From Craterostigma plantagineum (taxonomy: Eukaryota; Streptophyta; Magnoliopsida; Lamiales; Linderniaceae): DNA of 64,000 nucleotides. Below are positions 10,392 to 21,379 of this stretch, in pieces. Each line of letters opens with the position of its first letter. Position 1 is the stretch's first letter. The translations under genes and the position numbers were made by a program. The notes beneath the pieces are model-generated. The model was not told where the DNA came from. It did no database searches and saw nothing but the letters and a program-made list of their open reading frames with translations. The DNA is taken from NCBI GenBank assembly GCA_027422505.1, contig JAPQWV010000002.1, positions 22,080,001 through 22,144,000 of the forward strand, in the 5' to 3' direction.

Positions 10392-11564
10392 TGTTAGAAA
10401 TCGTGAATCAAGGAATTCAGATTAAACAGTTTTGGTGATTGTCCAAACTTGATTAAGTATACCGGTTAGAAGAAGACTAAAATACCGGATGCCAGTCAGC
10501 AGATCACATGTGTGTAAAAGACCGGATGCCAGTCAGGAGATCACATGTGTGGAAAAGACCGGATGCCAGTCAGCAGATCACATGTGTGTAAAAGACCAGA
10601 TGCCAGTCAGGAGATCACATGTGTGGAAAAGACCGGATATCAGTCAAAAGAACATAAGACTTGACATTAGTAAGAAGGTCACAAACGTGCCTCAAACCGA
10701 AATACATACACCGGACCTGCCATGAGCAAAGACCAGAACTCAGATATCGGACAACCAAGTGCCAAGACCGGAGTTCAGCTATCAAACGTGCCACGTATAC
10801 AAAGATTCAAGTTTACTCAAGGCGGGATAATGAAAAACCTCTGATGAAGTGTTTATGCAAAGCTGCCATGAGGAGCCATATCGAAGTCAAGTCAAGCTTA
10901 AAATGGAAAAAGCAAATGGGACAGTATGAACTGCAACCAAGACCGGACAGTACCCATTTTGGGTAAAGTGCATTTAATGCACAGTCCAGCAGTTGGAGCC
11001 ATTTCACAATGGTCTTCTTCATCGAGAACAAGTATATATATCATAGAAGAGACACTGAAGAAGATACGACACTTAGCCACGAAAAATCAAAAAGACAAGA
11101 TTCAAAGCAAAGCAAGTAATTTGAAAGTGTTGTCCTCATTGTACGATAATCGGTTTTGATTAAGTAAGTGAGTTTCTGTTTCTCCGACGGACTGTAAAAA
11201 CTGTTGAAGTAGGTGGATTGTATTTCTACGACTGCCTAGGGATTCACTAGATAAGGCTGAGGGCAGCCGGGTAGGTTGTACTGTGAGTGTATAACTGAAG
11301 TCTAGTGAACCTTCCTTGCGAGGAAGAAGGGGAGACGTAGGAGATTTAACTCCGAACTTCCAGAAACAAACTGGTTCTTCTTGTTCACACACACACTAAC
11401 ACATCACATCGTCTATCGATTTTAATTCATAACCGACCTATAAGTTCCGCACATAACATACAGAGAAAAATCAAGTACCGGTATTAGCCCTAACCGGTTA
11501 ACTACTGAAAAAGTTGTCAAGCGTTTATTCACACCCCCTCTAAACGCGTAAACCGATCCTAACA
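10392..11564 (+). mobile_element. solo LTR of a copia element, 1173 bp, perfect TSD
   Basis: The ends are TGTTAG...CTAACA, a perfect 6-bp inverted terminal pair, flanked on both sides by GAGAC (10387-10391 and 11565-11569), a 5-bp target duplication. Plus orientation is suggested by a TATA-like stretch (AAGTATATATATCA, ~11030) and by the 3' end, where 'ttcacaccccctctaaacg' precedes the terminus, a form common at copia LTR 3' ends. The internal region is gone, so it arose by LTR-LTR recombination. It holds a 37-bp tandem array. Confidence 0.92.
10484..10650 (+). repeat. 37-bp tandem repeat, four full copies, in the solo LTR
   Basis: Units start at 10484, 10521, 10558 and 10595, with a partial fifth at 10632. 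The unit begins ACCGGATGCCAGTCAG and contains ATCACATGTGTG. Two variants alternate (CAGCAG...GTGTGTAA and CAGGAG...GTGTGGAA), giving a 74-bp higher-order period. It lies in the presumed U3 part of the LTR. An open frame through it (10489-10725) is a by-product of 37-bp periodicity, not a gene. Confidence 0.92.
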
Positions 11565-11889
11565 GAGACTTGGGAGAATATAAGGCATTTTCGATTATTA
11601 GTCTTGTCCCTTTCGGCAGTAAAATGCTAGCTCTTCCGGAGCCTTCAATTATATTTGTACTGCCCGAGATAGTAATGACACTCTCTCCTTTCATTTCACG
11701 ATGATCAAAATATTTCTTATTTCTCAGAATCGTATGAGTCATTGCGCAGTCTGCGAGACATAATTCTCATTTGCACATGCTCGTATCCATTGTATGAATG
11801 TCCTTAATAATAAGCACATGAATGCATACATACAAATAACTTAACACAACGATACATATAATACAAGCATATAATTCACACGCATAATT

Positions 11890-13015
11890 GAACATATGAT
11901 AATATCACATCAAGCTTATTGAAAATCTGCGGCCTCGAAATGAGTACTTTCATCATTGACACTAGAAGTAGAAGCAAGATCACCCTGAACAAGATTTGTT
12001 TCAATTTTCTTTCCTTCCTTTTGATATAATTCAACGAGATGTTTGGGCGTGCAACAAGTTTTCGACCAATGGCCCAAACCACCGCAATGATAGCATCGCT
12101 CATCATTATCCTTTTGTTCAGTGTGCCTTTTCTCATCCTTATTATCATAGTTTTTCCTCTTCTGGGGAAGACTTTGGTAACCACCATGATTGTCATGATA
12201 ACCACCACGGAAGTACTGATAATCACCGCCATAGTATCCTTGGCCACGGCCTCGTCCAAGGCGTGATATCCGACACGTCCACGCCCACGACCATTATCTC
12301 GATTATTATCATAATTATTTTGTCTGACCGCATTCGCTTCAGGGAGCGCACCCGCACTGGTTGGTCGGGATTAGTGGTTTTTCATCAACAATTCGTTGTT
12401 TTGCTCAGCCAACAATAAAAGAGATATTAGTTCTGCATACCTTTTGAATTGCCTTTCACGATATTGTTTCAGTAATACTACATTCGACGGATGGAAAGTG
12501 GTGAATGTTTTTTCGAGCTTATCATCACGAGTGATTGCTTCTCCACATCATTTCAATGTAGAAGTAATTCTATGAACTGCAGAGTTATATTTCATTCACC
12601 TATTTAAAACCTTACAGTCGTAAGTTTATCCACTCGTACCTTGCTCTCGACAGGATAACGGTTGTCAGGTGGTCGTATCGTTCTTCAAACTTTTCCACAA
12701 CTCAGCCGGATCCTTTTCGTTTAAGTATTCAGTTTTCAGACTTTCATGAGTGTGGGGGCGAAGAAATATCAAGGTTTTTCCCTAATCCTGAGGAGTTGTG
12801 GATATGGTTGTGCCAATGGCGTCGGTTGCGCATGCGTCCTGATTTGTTGTGGTTTTCTCTGCGATAATGGTGTCATCTAAACCTTTGGCTTTCAGGTGAA
12901 TTTCGGCATCTAGTGCCCAAGATAAATAGTTCTTGCCGTTGATATCGAGTGCAACAAATTCGAGGCTTGCCAAGTTCGTCATATTACTATAAAATATAAA
13001 CAATAAGAAAAACAC
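11890..13015 (-). pseudogene. copia D gag, broken
   Basis: The start encodes TNLASLEFVALDINGKNYLSW and ALDAEIHLKAKGLDD (about 12985-12880), the usual N-terminus of a plant copia gag. A Gly/Arg-rich stretch and a zinc knuckle CYHCGGLGHWSKTC (about 12095-12055) follow, then TPKHLVELYQKEGKK. Several stops and frameshifts lie between (for example near 12780, 12660 and 12590), so no Gag can be made. A hydrophobic reading in the next frame (11876-12259) is a shadow. Confidence 0.75.
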
Positions 13016-13550
13016 AACAAAATATTAAAAGAGATTTATAACTAATCTTCCTTAATATCCTTGATAGTTTCTTCTTCAGTATCTTCTTTTGAAATTTTTT
13101 TTATGAAAAACTCTATCAACATCCAAATAAACATTACCAACATCCAAATAAGTGCCCACGTAATTATAATACACATAAGCAAATGTTCTTTAAGCATCAG
13201 ATAGAGCAACGACATGATTTTATAAAATTTTAAAGTCAATAAGTTAAAAGATAAAATTATAATATAACGAAATTTATTAAAGAATGTAAGTAAAAATTAT
13301 TTTTGAACTATTTTTGTAAAAATCGCTAAAATATTTTCACAAGCTATGACAGTGAATCAAAATCTGGATCTCATCATCTTTAATAAAAATGGAAAGTCGT
13401 ATACCACAATTAAACCAACGATTGGTATAAAATAAAATTGCGGTACCTCGACCAAATTGAAGAACTTCAAAAGACGTTGATTCGACGGTTGAAGTTGATC
13501 CCTACGGCGGAGGTTGATCTTGACGATGGAGTGTGGTCGTACTGATAACG

Positions 13551-13900
13551 TGTTATGAAATATTTATTATGATTTATATTATATTAAGATTATTTTATAT
13601 ATATTATGATTATTTTAATAATAATATAAGGAGAGAATTTAAAGGGAGATAATATATTTTCTATACTTTTTATATCTTTACAATGCAACTTAAAACACCT
13701 ATTTATACTAAAATAATATACTAAAATACAATTTAATCATCTATACAACTCATACAAAAATACAATATATTTTTATACACCTCATCTTATCATAATTCAT
13801 AAGTCATTAATATTACAAAAGCATCCACATTTAATCACAAAATTTTGATGATTCATTGTGATGAATCATGATTTAAGTGTGATGAATCATCATTTGTTCA
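13551..13900 (-). repeat. 5' LTR of copia D (inner end clear, outer end uncertain)
   Basis: The inner end is TGTTATGAAATATT at 13551 (minus strand ...CATAACA), next to a leader reading CGTTATCAGTACGA on the minus strand, a form seen after copia LTRs. The outer end is ambiguous: TTCA at 13900 or ATAACA at 14045. The latter would mirror the TGTTAT start exactly. The U3 side holds imperfect direct copies of GATGAATCAT at 13859 and 13881. Confidence 0.5.
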
Positions 13901-15570
13901 TAATAAGATGGAGGATCTCACTCGGTTTTTTGCATTTGTTTATTGCATGAATAATTATGACGGCAAAGCAATTATGGGGTTGTTCGTGTATGAATGCCAC
14001 AGCTCGATTTTGTCGCATAATTATCCTAGTCCAATCCTTATAACAATTTGCCATCACACGTCAAAATAGACATCTATACATAGATGGAGATTTTTGGCCA
14101 TGTGCATATCGTATATATTACTATTATAAAAGCGTCATGTGGCCAGTTTTCAATGTAGGTTGCAGGTTATTAATTGCCTTTAATTATCCGTGTGTGCAAC
14201 TGTATTTCTAGGTTGATTCTTTTCTCTTTTTCTTTTTTGTTTATCTTTCTCTATTATAATGCAAGAGTATGTATCATGTTGAACAAAATATATAAATAAT
14301 AATTAAATCACTTATGAGTATAATATATTATAAAATCTATCTTAATTATCTGTAAGTGTTACTTATATTTCTAAGTTGATTTCGTTCACTTTTCGATGAT
14401 GCGAACTTGTATATCGTAATAAACTTAAATAATAACTAAATGACACATAAGATTGTTAATTTAATAAAATTTGTTTAAATTGTCTGTGTTGGGTTACCTG
14501 TATTTCCAAGATGTTATAATAACGCAAACTTATTATACGTTTAATAAAATGTATATGATAGATAAACGGTGGATGACTATGAGCCCACTATCGAGACATG
14601 TTCATTGTGCATATATAATGTGATAGGGGAAAATGCAATATAACAACAATTCGACGAGGAACAAAAAGGATAGTGAGAGAAAATGAAGCAAGCTCGCAAA
14701 CTTACCAAGATAGTGGAATTTCTAATGATCCGGGGAAATAGGGCAGACAAAGTTCAATTTTACATTTTAGAATGCTTAAGTGCACAATTTCAATGTTTTT
14801 ACTTTGCTTTCTACTCGTGGAAATTGTTTTTGATGTGTCCTTTTAACAGAAAAATAGAATAGTCGGCGTTAATTGCCGGAAACTTTAGAAGCTTTGTTGT
14901 GGTGATGGAACTAAGATTTATTACGTAGGGGACTAAAAATATTTTCAAACAGATATAATAATTAGAAGTAAGTTTTTGTCAAAATTATCTGCAAGTTAGA
15001 CATATTTTTATTTTCATAACTTGGAAATTAATCGATGATTTTAAGGTTCTTTTAAACATTTTAATATTTGCTTTAATTTCAATTATCAAAAATTTCTCTA
15101 ATGTAATGTCACACGAACATATGTATCAATCATCTTGTTGCTAAGCACGAATTAAGGAATATTTCAACATGTCTTGTAGCTATTAGAGTCTAAACGTCGC
15201 ATTGTTAATGCATGTAATTTATTTCATACGAGTATGCATGTACGTGCCCTGAACAATCTAACATCACATCTTTGTATTATTTATTCAGAATACGTTTTGA
15301 ATGCGTACGTGCTGTGATTTTCACTTTATAACAAAATACGTATTTTAAAGTACATTCAGTGTCCGGATTATCGTTGGTCCAAAGCCGTGCAACGCACCGC
15401 TTCACCATTTAGTAGGTTTAAAAACTCCAATAATGATCTTTTTGGTAGAATCGGCCATCTTGAAAGATACTCGAAATAGATTTGAGCGTTATGATAACTT
15501 AAAAAATGATTTGACAAGGCCCAATGTTGGTCTCTTATTTGAATATAATTTATTTTCAAAGCAGTACTAG
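13901..15570. other. AT-rich spacer, no gene recognised
   Basis: No supported coding region or recognisable element end was found. The only structure I see is a decayed ~140-bp repeat (14160-14570). A 63-codon minus-strand ORF at 15368-15559 has no recognisable motif and is probably chance. Confidence 0.5.
14160..14570 (+). repeat. degenerate ~140-bp tandem repeat, about three copies
   Basis: Three stretches share the order 'taattatctgt...tatttctaagttgat...aataaaat...': about 14175-14338, 14339-14475 and 14476-14560 (the last shortened). Spacing is uneven and identity is low, judged by eye. It could be the remains of a small satellite or of element subterminal repeats. Confidence 0.45.
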
Positions 15571-15862
15571 TGTTATAAATATTTTAGAAGTGCCCAAAAT
15601 ATTTATTCTAAGTCTTGTTATTTCTTATGATGTATTTTATATGTTTTACATTTCTTAGATGGGTTGTAAGACGTAATGGGCTTGTTAGGGGCCCAATAGG
15701 CTTAATACCTTTCAAGGTATTTAAGCCTAAACCCTAACAATAGTTTAATTAAGTTTCCATTCTATAATCTCACGTATTCAATACGCTTAACCTCCAAACT
15801 TACTATTCACATCAAGCTAAAGTTGAATCTATTGAAGTGTTCCTGGATAATCTGGAATTACA
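15571..15862 (+). repeat. 5' LTR of copia A, 292 bp
   Basis: It begins TGTTATAAATATTTTAG and ends GGAATTACA two bases before the primer site. The length is short compared with the large internal region. The base composition is AT-rich, and a TATA-like or polyadenylation signal could not be assigned with confidence. No second copy exists in the window for comparison. Confidence 0.75.
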
Positions 15863-15864
15863 AG

Positions 15865-15876
15865 TGGTATCAGAGC
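15865..15876 (+). promoter_or_regulatory. primer binding site, tRNA-iMet type
   Basis: TGGTATCAGAGC is the standard plant copia primer site, complementary to the 3' end of initiator tRNA-Met. It lies two bases after the LTR end. Confidence 0.92.
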
Positions 15877-16129
15877 AAGCGTGTAGGTGAGGAAACTTCA
15901 TTTCAAAGCTTTAAAGAATTGAGCAGTGTGAGTTCTTGCGATTTCTCATCTTCTGTCACAAAGCTCAAACTCGTGGGTTTTAGCCATTTTCGGAGACTGT
16001 TCTGACTTGGTAAGGCAGTTAAGTGTTGCTATCAGTTCTGAGAATTATCAAATCGGTTTCTGTCGAGTTTGTCTCAGATTTGTTGGATTTTGAAAGAATT
16101 GAAGAACAGCTCTGTTATTCAGTCTGTTC

Positions 16130-16740
16130 TTGAGCTCGCGAACGGCACTGTTTTTGGGTTTTAGGTTTACGAACGCAAGAATTCTATCTATTTTGCGGAT
16201 TGTTCATCTCACAAGGCTACTTCACGAATCAAGTCTGCACTCCTTGCTTGCTAACTCCAAAGTTCGCGCATCGTCACACTTCGCAAAGTACCAGTTTGTG
16301 TGTTCAAAGTTCCCAAGCCGTCAGATTTTCGAAGATCAACGCCTCAGGTTCAAATTTCACTTCACGAATCCAGTTCTCAATTCGCGAACTCTTGACCACT
16401 TCGCGAACTCGGACCATTTCGCGAACTCGGTTCACTTTGCAAATTCAAACCAAGTTGCGAATTGTCTTCACGAATTTCAATCCACTTCGCGAACTTAGCT
16501 CACTTCACGAATCACCCGCGACACGATCACTTCGCAAACCCGGAAAACTTCACGAACTCAAATCAGTTTCACGGAACCGCAAAATTTGTAGACTAGTTCG
16601 CGAACTCCCAGATCAATTCACGAAGTAACACGTCACTATTTCAATTCACAAACGAGATCCATTTTTCAGTTTGTGAATTCTCATTCCCATCCAAACTTCG
16701 CGAACTACACCCGCGTCTCAAAGTCAATTCTCAAATTTGA
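16130..16740 (+). repeat. TTCGCGAA-rich array in the copia A leader
   Basis: The word TTCGCGAAC and close variants (TTCACGAA, TTCGCAAA, TTTGCAAA) recur every ~15-35 bases from the first clear examples near 16140 to 16705, mostly followed by CT. Sequence between words is not conserved. A similar block lies after pol at 23880-25080. Open frames through the block (for example 16130-16498) are rich in Ser, Arg, Asn and Phe, reflect the repeat and are not genes. Confidence 0.85.
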
Positions 16741-16814
16741 TTTTGGTCAAATTTTCGATTCAAATTTAACTTTCCTCACATTACACGTTAACGATCATAT
16801 CCAAAACACAAGAA

Positions 16815-17760
16815 ATGGACTCTTTCAGCATGGGAAATGATGTTAGACCTTCTATGATCCGACACGGAGAATATGCAGTCTAGAAAAGAAGGTTCATCAA
16901 TTTTATTGAAAACAAGGACAACTCAGATAACTTGCTGGAATCCGTATATAGTGGACCCAAACAGTATTGGACCGTAATTCCAGCTACTACCGACACTACT
17001 CCTGCAAGAGAAGAACTGAGAATTTTGCGAACAGCCGACCAATACAATGATGGAGAAAAACTACGACTAAAGGCGGACAAAATGGCGAAATCATACATGA
17101 TGCAAGCCATTCCCAATGACATTTTGATGCAACTCGAATGTGTTGAAAGTGCAAAAGAAATGTGGGATGCCCTTCGAATCATGATGCTGGGGGCAGAAGT
17201 CAACACAATGGCAAGATGGCGAATACTCTCATCTCTTACGATCACTTTCATGCTAACAAAGGGGAAACTCTCCAAGAAACCTTCATCGATTCCTTGTCCT
17301 TCTAAACGAGCAAAAGATGAATGGAGTCATAAAAAATGTCATGGAGATCAACATCAAATTCTTAGGATCACTCCATCCAGAATGGGAAGCCACCGCAATA
17401 ATGATAAGACAAATGAACGACCTAACCAAAGTTAGCATCCATACATTATTAGACTACCTCAATCAACATTCCAATCACGTGGAGAAACGAAGGGAGGAAA
17501 TCAAATCAATAGGAAGCGACTCACTCGCTCTTTATGACTGAGCGATCGTCAAGAAAACAATCCAAAGACAAAGAAGTTATCCAGTCATCACAAGTTAAGG
17601 AGGGAGGAGACTCTAATTCCGATGGTGAATTCAAGGATCTTACGAAACATGGAGACAAGGAAATCACACTCAAAGATCTTGCTAAGCAACCGCACTGGTC
17701 TCGAACTTTGTGCAGAAGAAATATTATAAGAAGACTAGATCCTCCTCCAATCGTCTAAGA
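16815..17760 (+). pseudogene. copia A gag, N-terminal part, broken
   Basis: The likely start is the ATG at 16815 (MDSFSMGNDVRPSMIRHGEYAV), as Gag of this group begins. Codon 23 is TAG (16881) where a Trp would be expected before KRRFINFIE. The region goes on with KADKMAKSYMMQAIPNDILMQLE and AKEMWDALRIMM. A frameshift near 17230 leads to MEINIKFLGSLHPEWEATA and MNDLTKVSIHTLLDYLNQH, and another near 17540 leads to a charged linker. The order matches UBN2/DUF4219-type copia Gag. Not translatable as one protein. Confidence 0.8.
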
Positions 17761-17817
17761 GTTTCCTCCAACTCAAAAGGAAAGACTAAAGACGAGGAAC
17801 TCTGAAACTCCTTATCA

Positions 17818-19470
17818 AGGCGGTAAATGCTTCAACTGTGGTAAGACTGGACACTGTGTCAACTATTATCGCCGGAAAGTTCAATTGGCTGAACAGAAGG
17901 AAGAAGGATTGGTCTTAATGGCGGAAGAGGATCATTGGCTTGAAGATACCTCAGACAGCAAGGAAGAGAACGTGGCACTGATGGCCAAACTGGATGACGA
18001 AGAAGATGGAGCTGGAGCTGAAGGAAGTGAATCAGACAGGGAAACTTCCAACAACTCAGACATGGTGGAGGTAAGCGAAGCAGATTATGATTCCTTACTT
18101 AAGATGAAAAATGAATTTTTATCTTTACATAAATCTAACAAACAAGGAGAAAGAAAAATCAAAGAACTAGAAGCTAAGAATTTAGTAGTATTAGATAAAT
18201 TTAGATATGATTATGCATGTGAGAAAAATCGTGTAATTGTAGCAAATGAAAAGGTTGCTAAGCTAGAATTACAAGTGCAAAAATCCGAAGCTAAAGCCAA
18301 AGATTTAGAAAAAGAAATGAAATCTCATAGAGATCAGACAATGGACGTTACCACTAAATATGACTTACTCTGTAAAGAACGGGAAAGACTGTACTCCAAA
18401 ATAAAAAAAATTGGAGGACATCTTAACCAGACGAGATCAGTCAGAACAAACAATCTTCTTGAACAAACTAGTCAACATAGATTTCTGCAATCCTTATAAG
18501 GGACTAGGTTCTGAAAACCCATGTAAGTTAAAAGAAGGCATATTAAGTGCACCTTATCTATATGATCTCAAATTCATGCAGACAGGTTGCCTAGCAAATC
18601 GCATGTCTTTCGTCAGTGAAAATGAGACACCAACACACAGTAAATCTCAAACATCATTTCTTTATACAGAGTTAAATGATAGTTATAAAGAAAGAAATTG
18701 TCCAGCAATAACAGAATTTGAGTCCGATATTCCACTTCCAAGTAAAGGAGATACCCCGGGAGATTCAGCAAGTGAGGCACCGATAACTACGTATGCAACA
18801 GGGTATATGCCTGAATGCATAAAGAAAATCAGTGATCTACACTCCACTCTCGAAAGAGAGAAAAGTACTTTGATGAAGAAAGGCAGAAACGTCTAGAGGA
18901 AATCTCCTCACTGAAAGAAAAATTAAGATTACAAACACTTTCTTATACCGTAGTTTCGCATAACAAAATTTCTTGCACTAATGCCTTGAAATTTTCAGGA
19001 CCCACAAAAGAGCCATTGAAAGGTCAAGTATGGGTTAGAAAGGAAGATATCCTGAAGAAGAACCGCGATCATAATACACCTTTTGTTATTGATTATTTCC
19101 TTCTAAAACTTTTGTACCATCTTTATTTCGGCATGTATCGCCAAACTTGTCTCTTCAATCAAAACAAAAGTTTTCCATGCATGATCAGTTCTACAAACAA
19201 ACTTACAAAACAATTCCTAAAAACACAAATATACAGAAAAAGAAAAAATTGAAACAAAAAACTACCAAGGAACCTGCAAAACTTGCAAAACCTCAAAAAC
19301 ACATCTCTAAGCGTAAAACAAAGAGACCTTCCCTAGAGCAAAAATGGGTTCCAAAGCTTAAGACTGAGAAAACCCAAATCCCAGCCCCAGAAACAATTGG
19401 TGACTCTATGTCATCCACTAACAAAGAAAAATCTAGGGAGTCTAAACGAACTAACAAGCACAATATTTAA
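17818..19470 (+). pseudogene. copia A gag, zinc knuckle and long coiled-coil tail
   Basis: A zinc knuckle CFNCGKTGHCVNYY starts at 17828; the last ligand of the CX2CX4HX4C pattern is Tyr instead of Cys. An acidic stretch (MAKLDDEEDGAGAEGSES) and about 130 residues of heptad-like Lys/Glu/Leu sequence (17880-18480, e.g. MKNEFLSLHKSNKQGERK) suggest a coiled coil. After frame changes near 18420 and 18890, more charged sequence follows to a Lys-rich stretch (19150-19470). Such long tails are typical of SIRE-like Gag. Confidence 0.75.
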
Positions 19471-19479
19471 ATTGGTACC

Positions 19480-20800
19480 TAAAACCCTCTAGTTTCTATT
19501 TTGCAGGCCCCTCATGTGTAGTACATAGTTTCCGGTTGCTCCACACACATGACTGGGAAGAAGGAACTGTTGAGCAACTACGTTGATAGGTCAGGCGGGC
19601 TGGTACGCTTTGGTAATAGCAATGGAGCAAAAATTCATGGTTATGGCGATCTTATATGCAATCGACTCATAATCAAGGAAGTTTCGTATGTTGAGGGCTG
19701 ACACACAACCTCTTATCAATATGACAGTTCAGTGACATCGGACTCCAAGTTGTGTTTCAAATGAGAACATGCAAAATTCTCAATAACAATGGTGAAGAAC
19801 TTCTCACTGGAACTCGCAAGACAAATCTTTACACCATTGATATTAGAACCGTCAGACCAAAGACAAACATCTGCATAATCTCCAAAGCAACATCAAGTCA
19901 AAATAACTTATGGCACCAACGGCTATCTCATCTTAACTTCAAGACCCTCAACAAGCTGTCGACCAACAAATTGGCTATTGGACTTCCACCATTGAAGTAC
20001 CAGAAGGAGCATACGTGCTCTGCTTGTGAGAGATGAAAGATGAAAAAGGCATCACATCCTACAAAATACACAGCATCCACTCAACATCCACTAGAGCTAT
20101 TACATAGGGATATGTGTGGCCCAATGCCAACTGATAGCATCAGTGGAAAGCGATACATGCTGGTTATTGTCGACGATTATTCCCGCTATACTTGGGTCCG
20201 CTTCTTATGAAATAAATCAGAGACAGTTGAACATATTCCAAATCTCATCAGGACAATGCCGAACTTGCTACATGCAGTGTTAAAATAGTTCGGTCTGACA
20301 ATGGAACGGAATTCAAGAATCAACAGCTCAGTGAGTTCTACGAATCCCTAGGAATTTCTCAACAATTCTCCGCTGCTCACACTCCACAACAAAATGGAGT
20401 CTTAGAAAGGCGAAACCGAACACTTGTGGAAGCTGCCCGGACCATGCTAATACAGTCTTCCCTACCACACTTTCTCTGGGTAGAAGCTATGAACACTGCA
20501 TGCCATACGCAAAACCGTACGAATATTCATCTATGATTTGGAAAGACGCCTTATGAACTAATAAACGCAAGATTACTCAACATTGCCCACTTAAGGATTT
20601 TTTGATGCAAATGCTTTGTAGCCAACGACCGAGAGGACAAATCTAAGCAGATCCAAAGGCAACTGAAGGAATTTTTGTAGGTTACTCTGCACATCTAAGG
20701 CGTACAGGGTCTATCCAAGGGAAAGAAGAACGATCATTGAAAGTGTGAATGTCACTTTCGATGAGGCTCTAGAAATTAATTCTGTACACAGCAGCTCGGG
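19480..20800 (+). pseudogene. copia A protease and integrase, broken
   Basis: The protease motif reads IVSGCSTHMTGK (~19527); the usual active-site Asp-Ser-Gly is Val-Ser-Gly here, so the catalytic Asp is lost. The pre-integrase zinc domain follows (LWHQRLSHLNFKTLNKL, HTCSACER, 19910-20036). The integrase core is present in pieces: HRDMCGPMPTDSISG, VIVDDYSRYTWVRF (~20165), VRSDNGTEFKNQQL (~20285) and AAHTPQQNGVLERRNRTLVE (~20375). Stops occur at 20035 and 20210, with frameshifts near 20250 and after 20540. Confidence 0.85.
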
Positions 20801-21379
20801 ACTTGTATAGAAAATACCAGCTTCTACTCAATCTCGTATAAGATTAGAAGAGTCTTCGAGAGGCGTTTCTGAACACAGCCGTTCAGAACCAGGTTCAAAC
20901 AAAGCAAAGTTGGGGCAAGACCAACAACATGCCACTGACGAATCTCGACACAGCAACCTAACATGTTTCAGTCAACAGCTCAAGAAGAAATGACCCTGGA
21001 TCAATTATTTGAGCATATGTACATTTCTCCAAATCAAAACAGGCCAACCACCGTTTCATTTCATAGCACCCAGTGCTAGTCCATCACCTATTGAATCCGA
21101 ACCTATTCCACAACAAACAGTTCCACCTTCAGACGCAGAAACCTCGATCCCAGCAACACAGACAGAGGACTCACCGACTTCCACTTGCAACGCCACTACT
21201 TCTATGATCGCGTATCCACTAAATGAGGGATTGGAAACTGATGATACAACAGTACCTCATGAGACGAAATGGATTCGAAGTCATCCTACAGATCAAATTG
21301 GAGATCCCACTGCAGGAGTAAAGACTAGAGGTTCGATCTCAACGTGTGCCACCTTACCTATTTCTTGAGCCAAACAGAA

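Larger units (their letters stand above)
10240..11762 (-). pseudogene. copia D protease fragment split by a solo LTR
   Basis: The minus-strand piece 11742-11565 encodes THTILRNKKYFDHRE, GSTNIIEGSGRA and ENALYSPKS, the post-catalytic part of copia protease. The piece at 10391-10240 encodes LLSFKAIR and the following residues. In intact copia proteins these two motifs are adjacent. Removing the LTR and one copy of GAGAC would place them in one frame, which is why I read the interruption as an insertion. Codons upstream of 11742 that should hold the Asp-Ser-Gly active site are damaged. Confidence 0.75.
10234..13900 (-). mobile_element. older Ty1/copia element (D), truncated by the Athila insertion
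   Basis: On the minus strand there is an LTR (from 13551 upward), a leader, gag with a zinc knuckle, and the start of protease. The protease is then cut by a solo LTR (10392-11564), resumes at 10391-10240, and is finally cut off by the Athila LTR at 10233. Integrase, RT and the other LTR would lie beyond the Athila element, outside the window. This makes D the oldest of the three nested elements. Confidence 0.8.

Noticed and set aside
10489..10725. Open frame of 78 codons across the 37-bp repeat
   Set aside because: 37-bp units with two copies of the same start words give a repeating peptide by chance; it lies in a U3 region of a solo LTR.
11876..12259. 127-codon hydrophobic minus-strand ORF
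   Set aside because: The neighbouring frame on the same strand encodes the gag zinc knuckle CYHCGGLGHWSKTC, so the hydrophobic reading is a shadow.
16130..16628. Plus-strand ORFs in the TTCGCGAA array
   Set aside because: The composition follows the repeated word; no domain, and it lies in the leader before gag.
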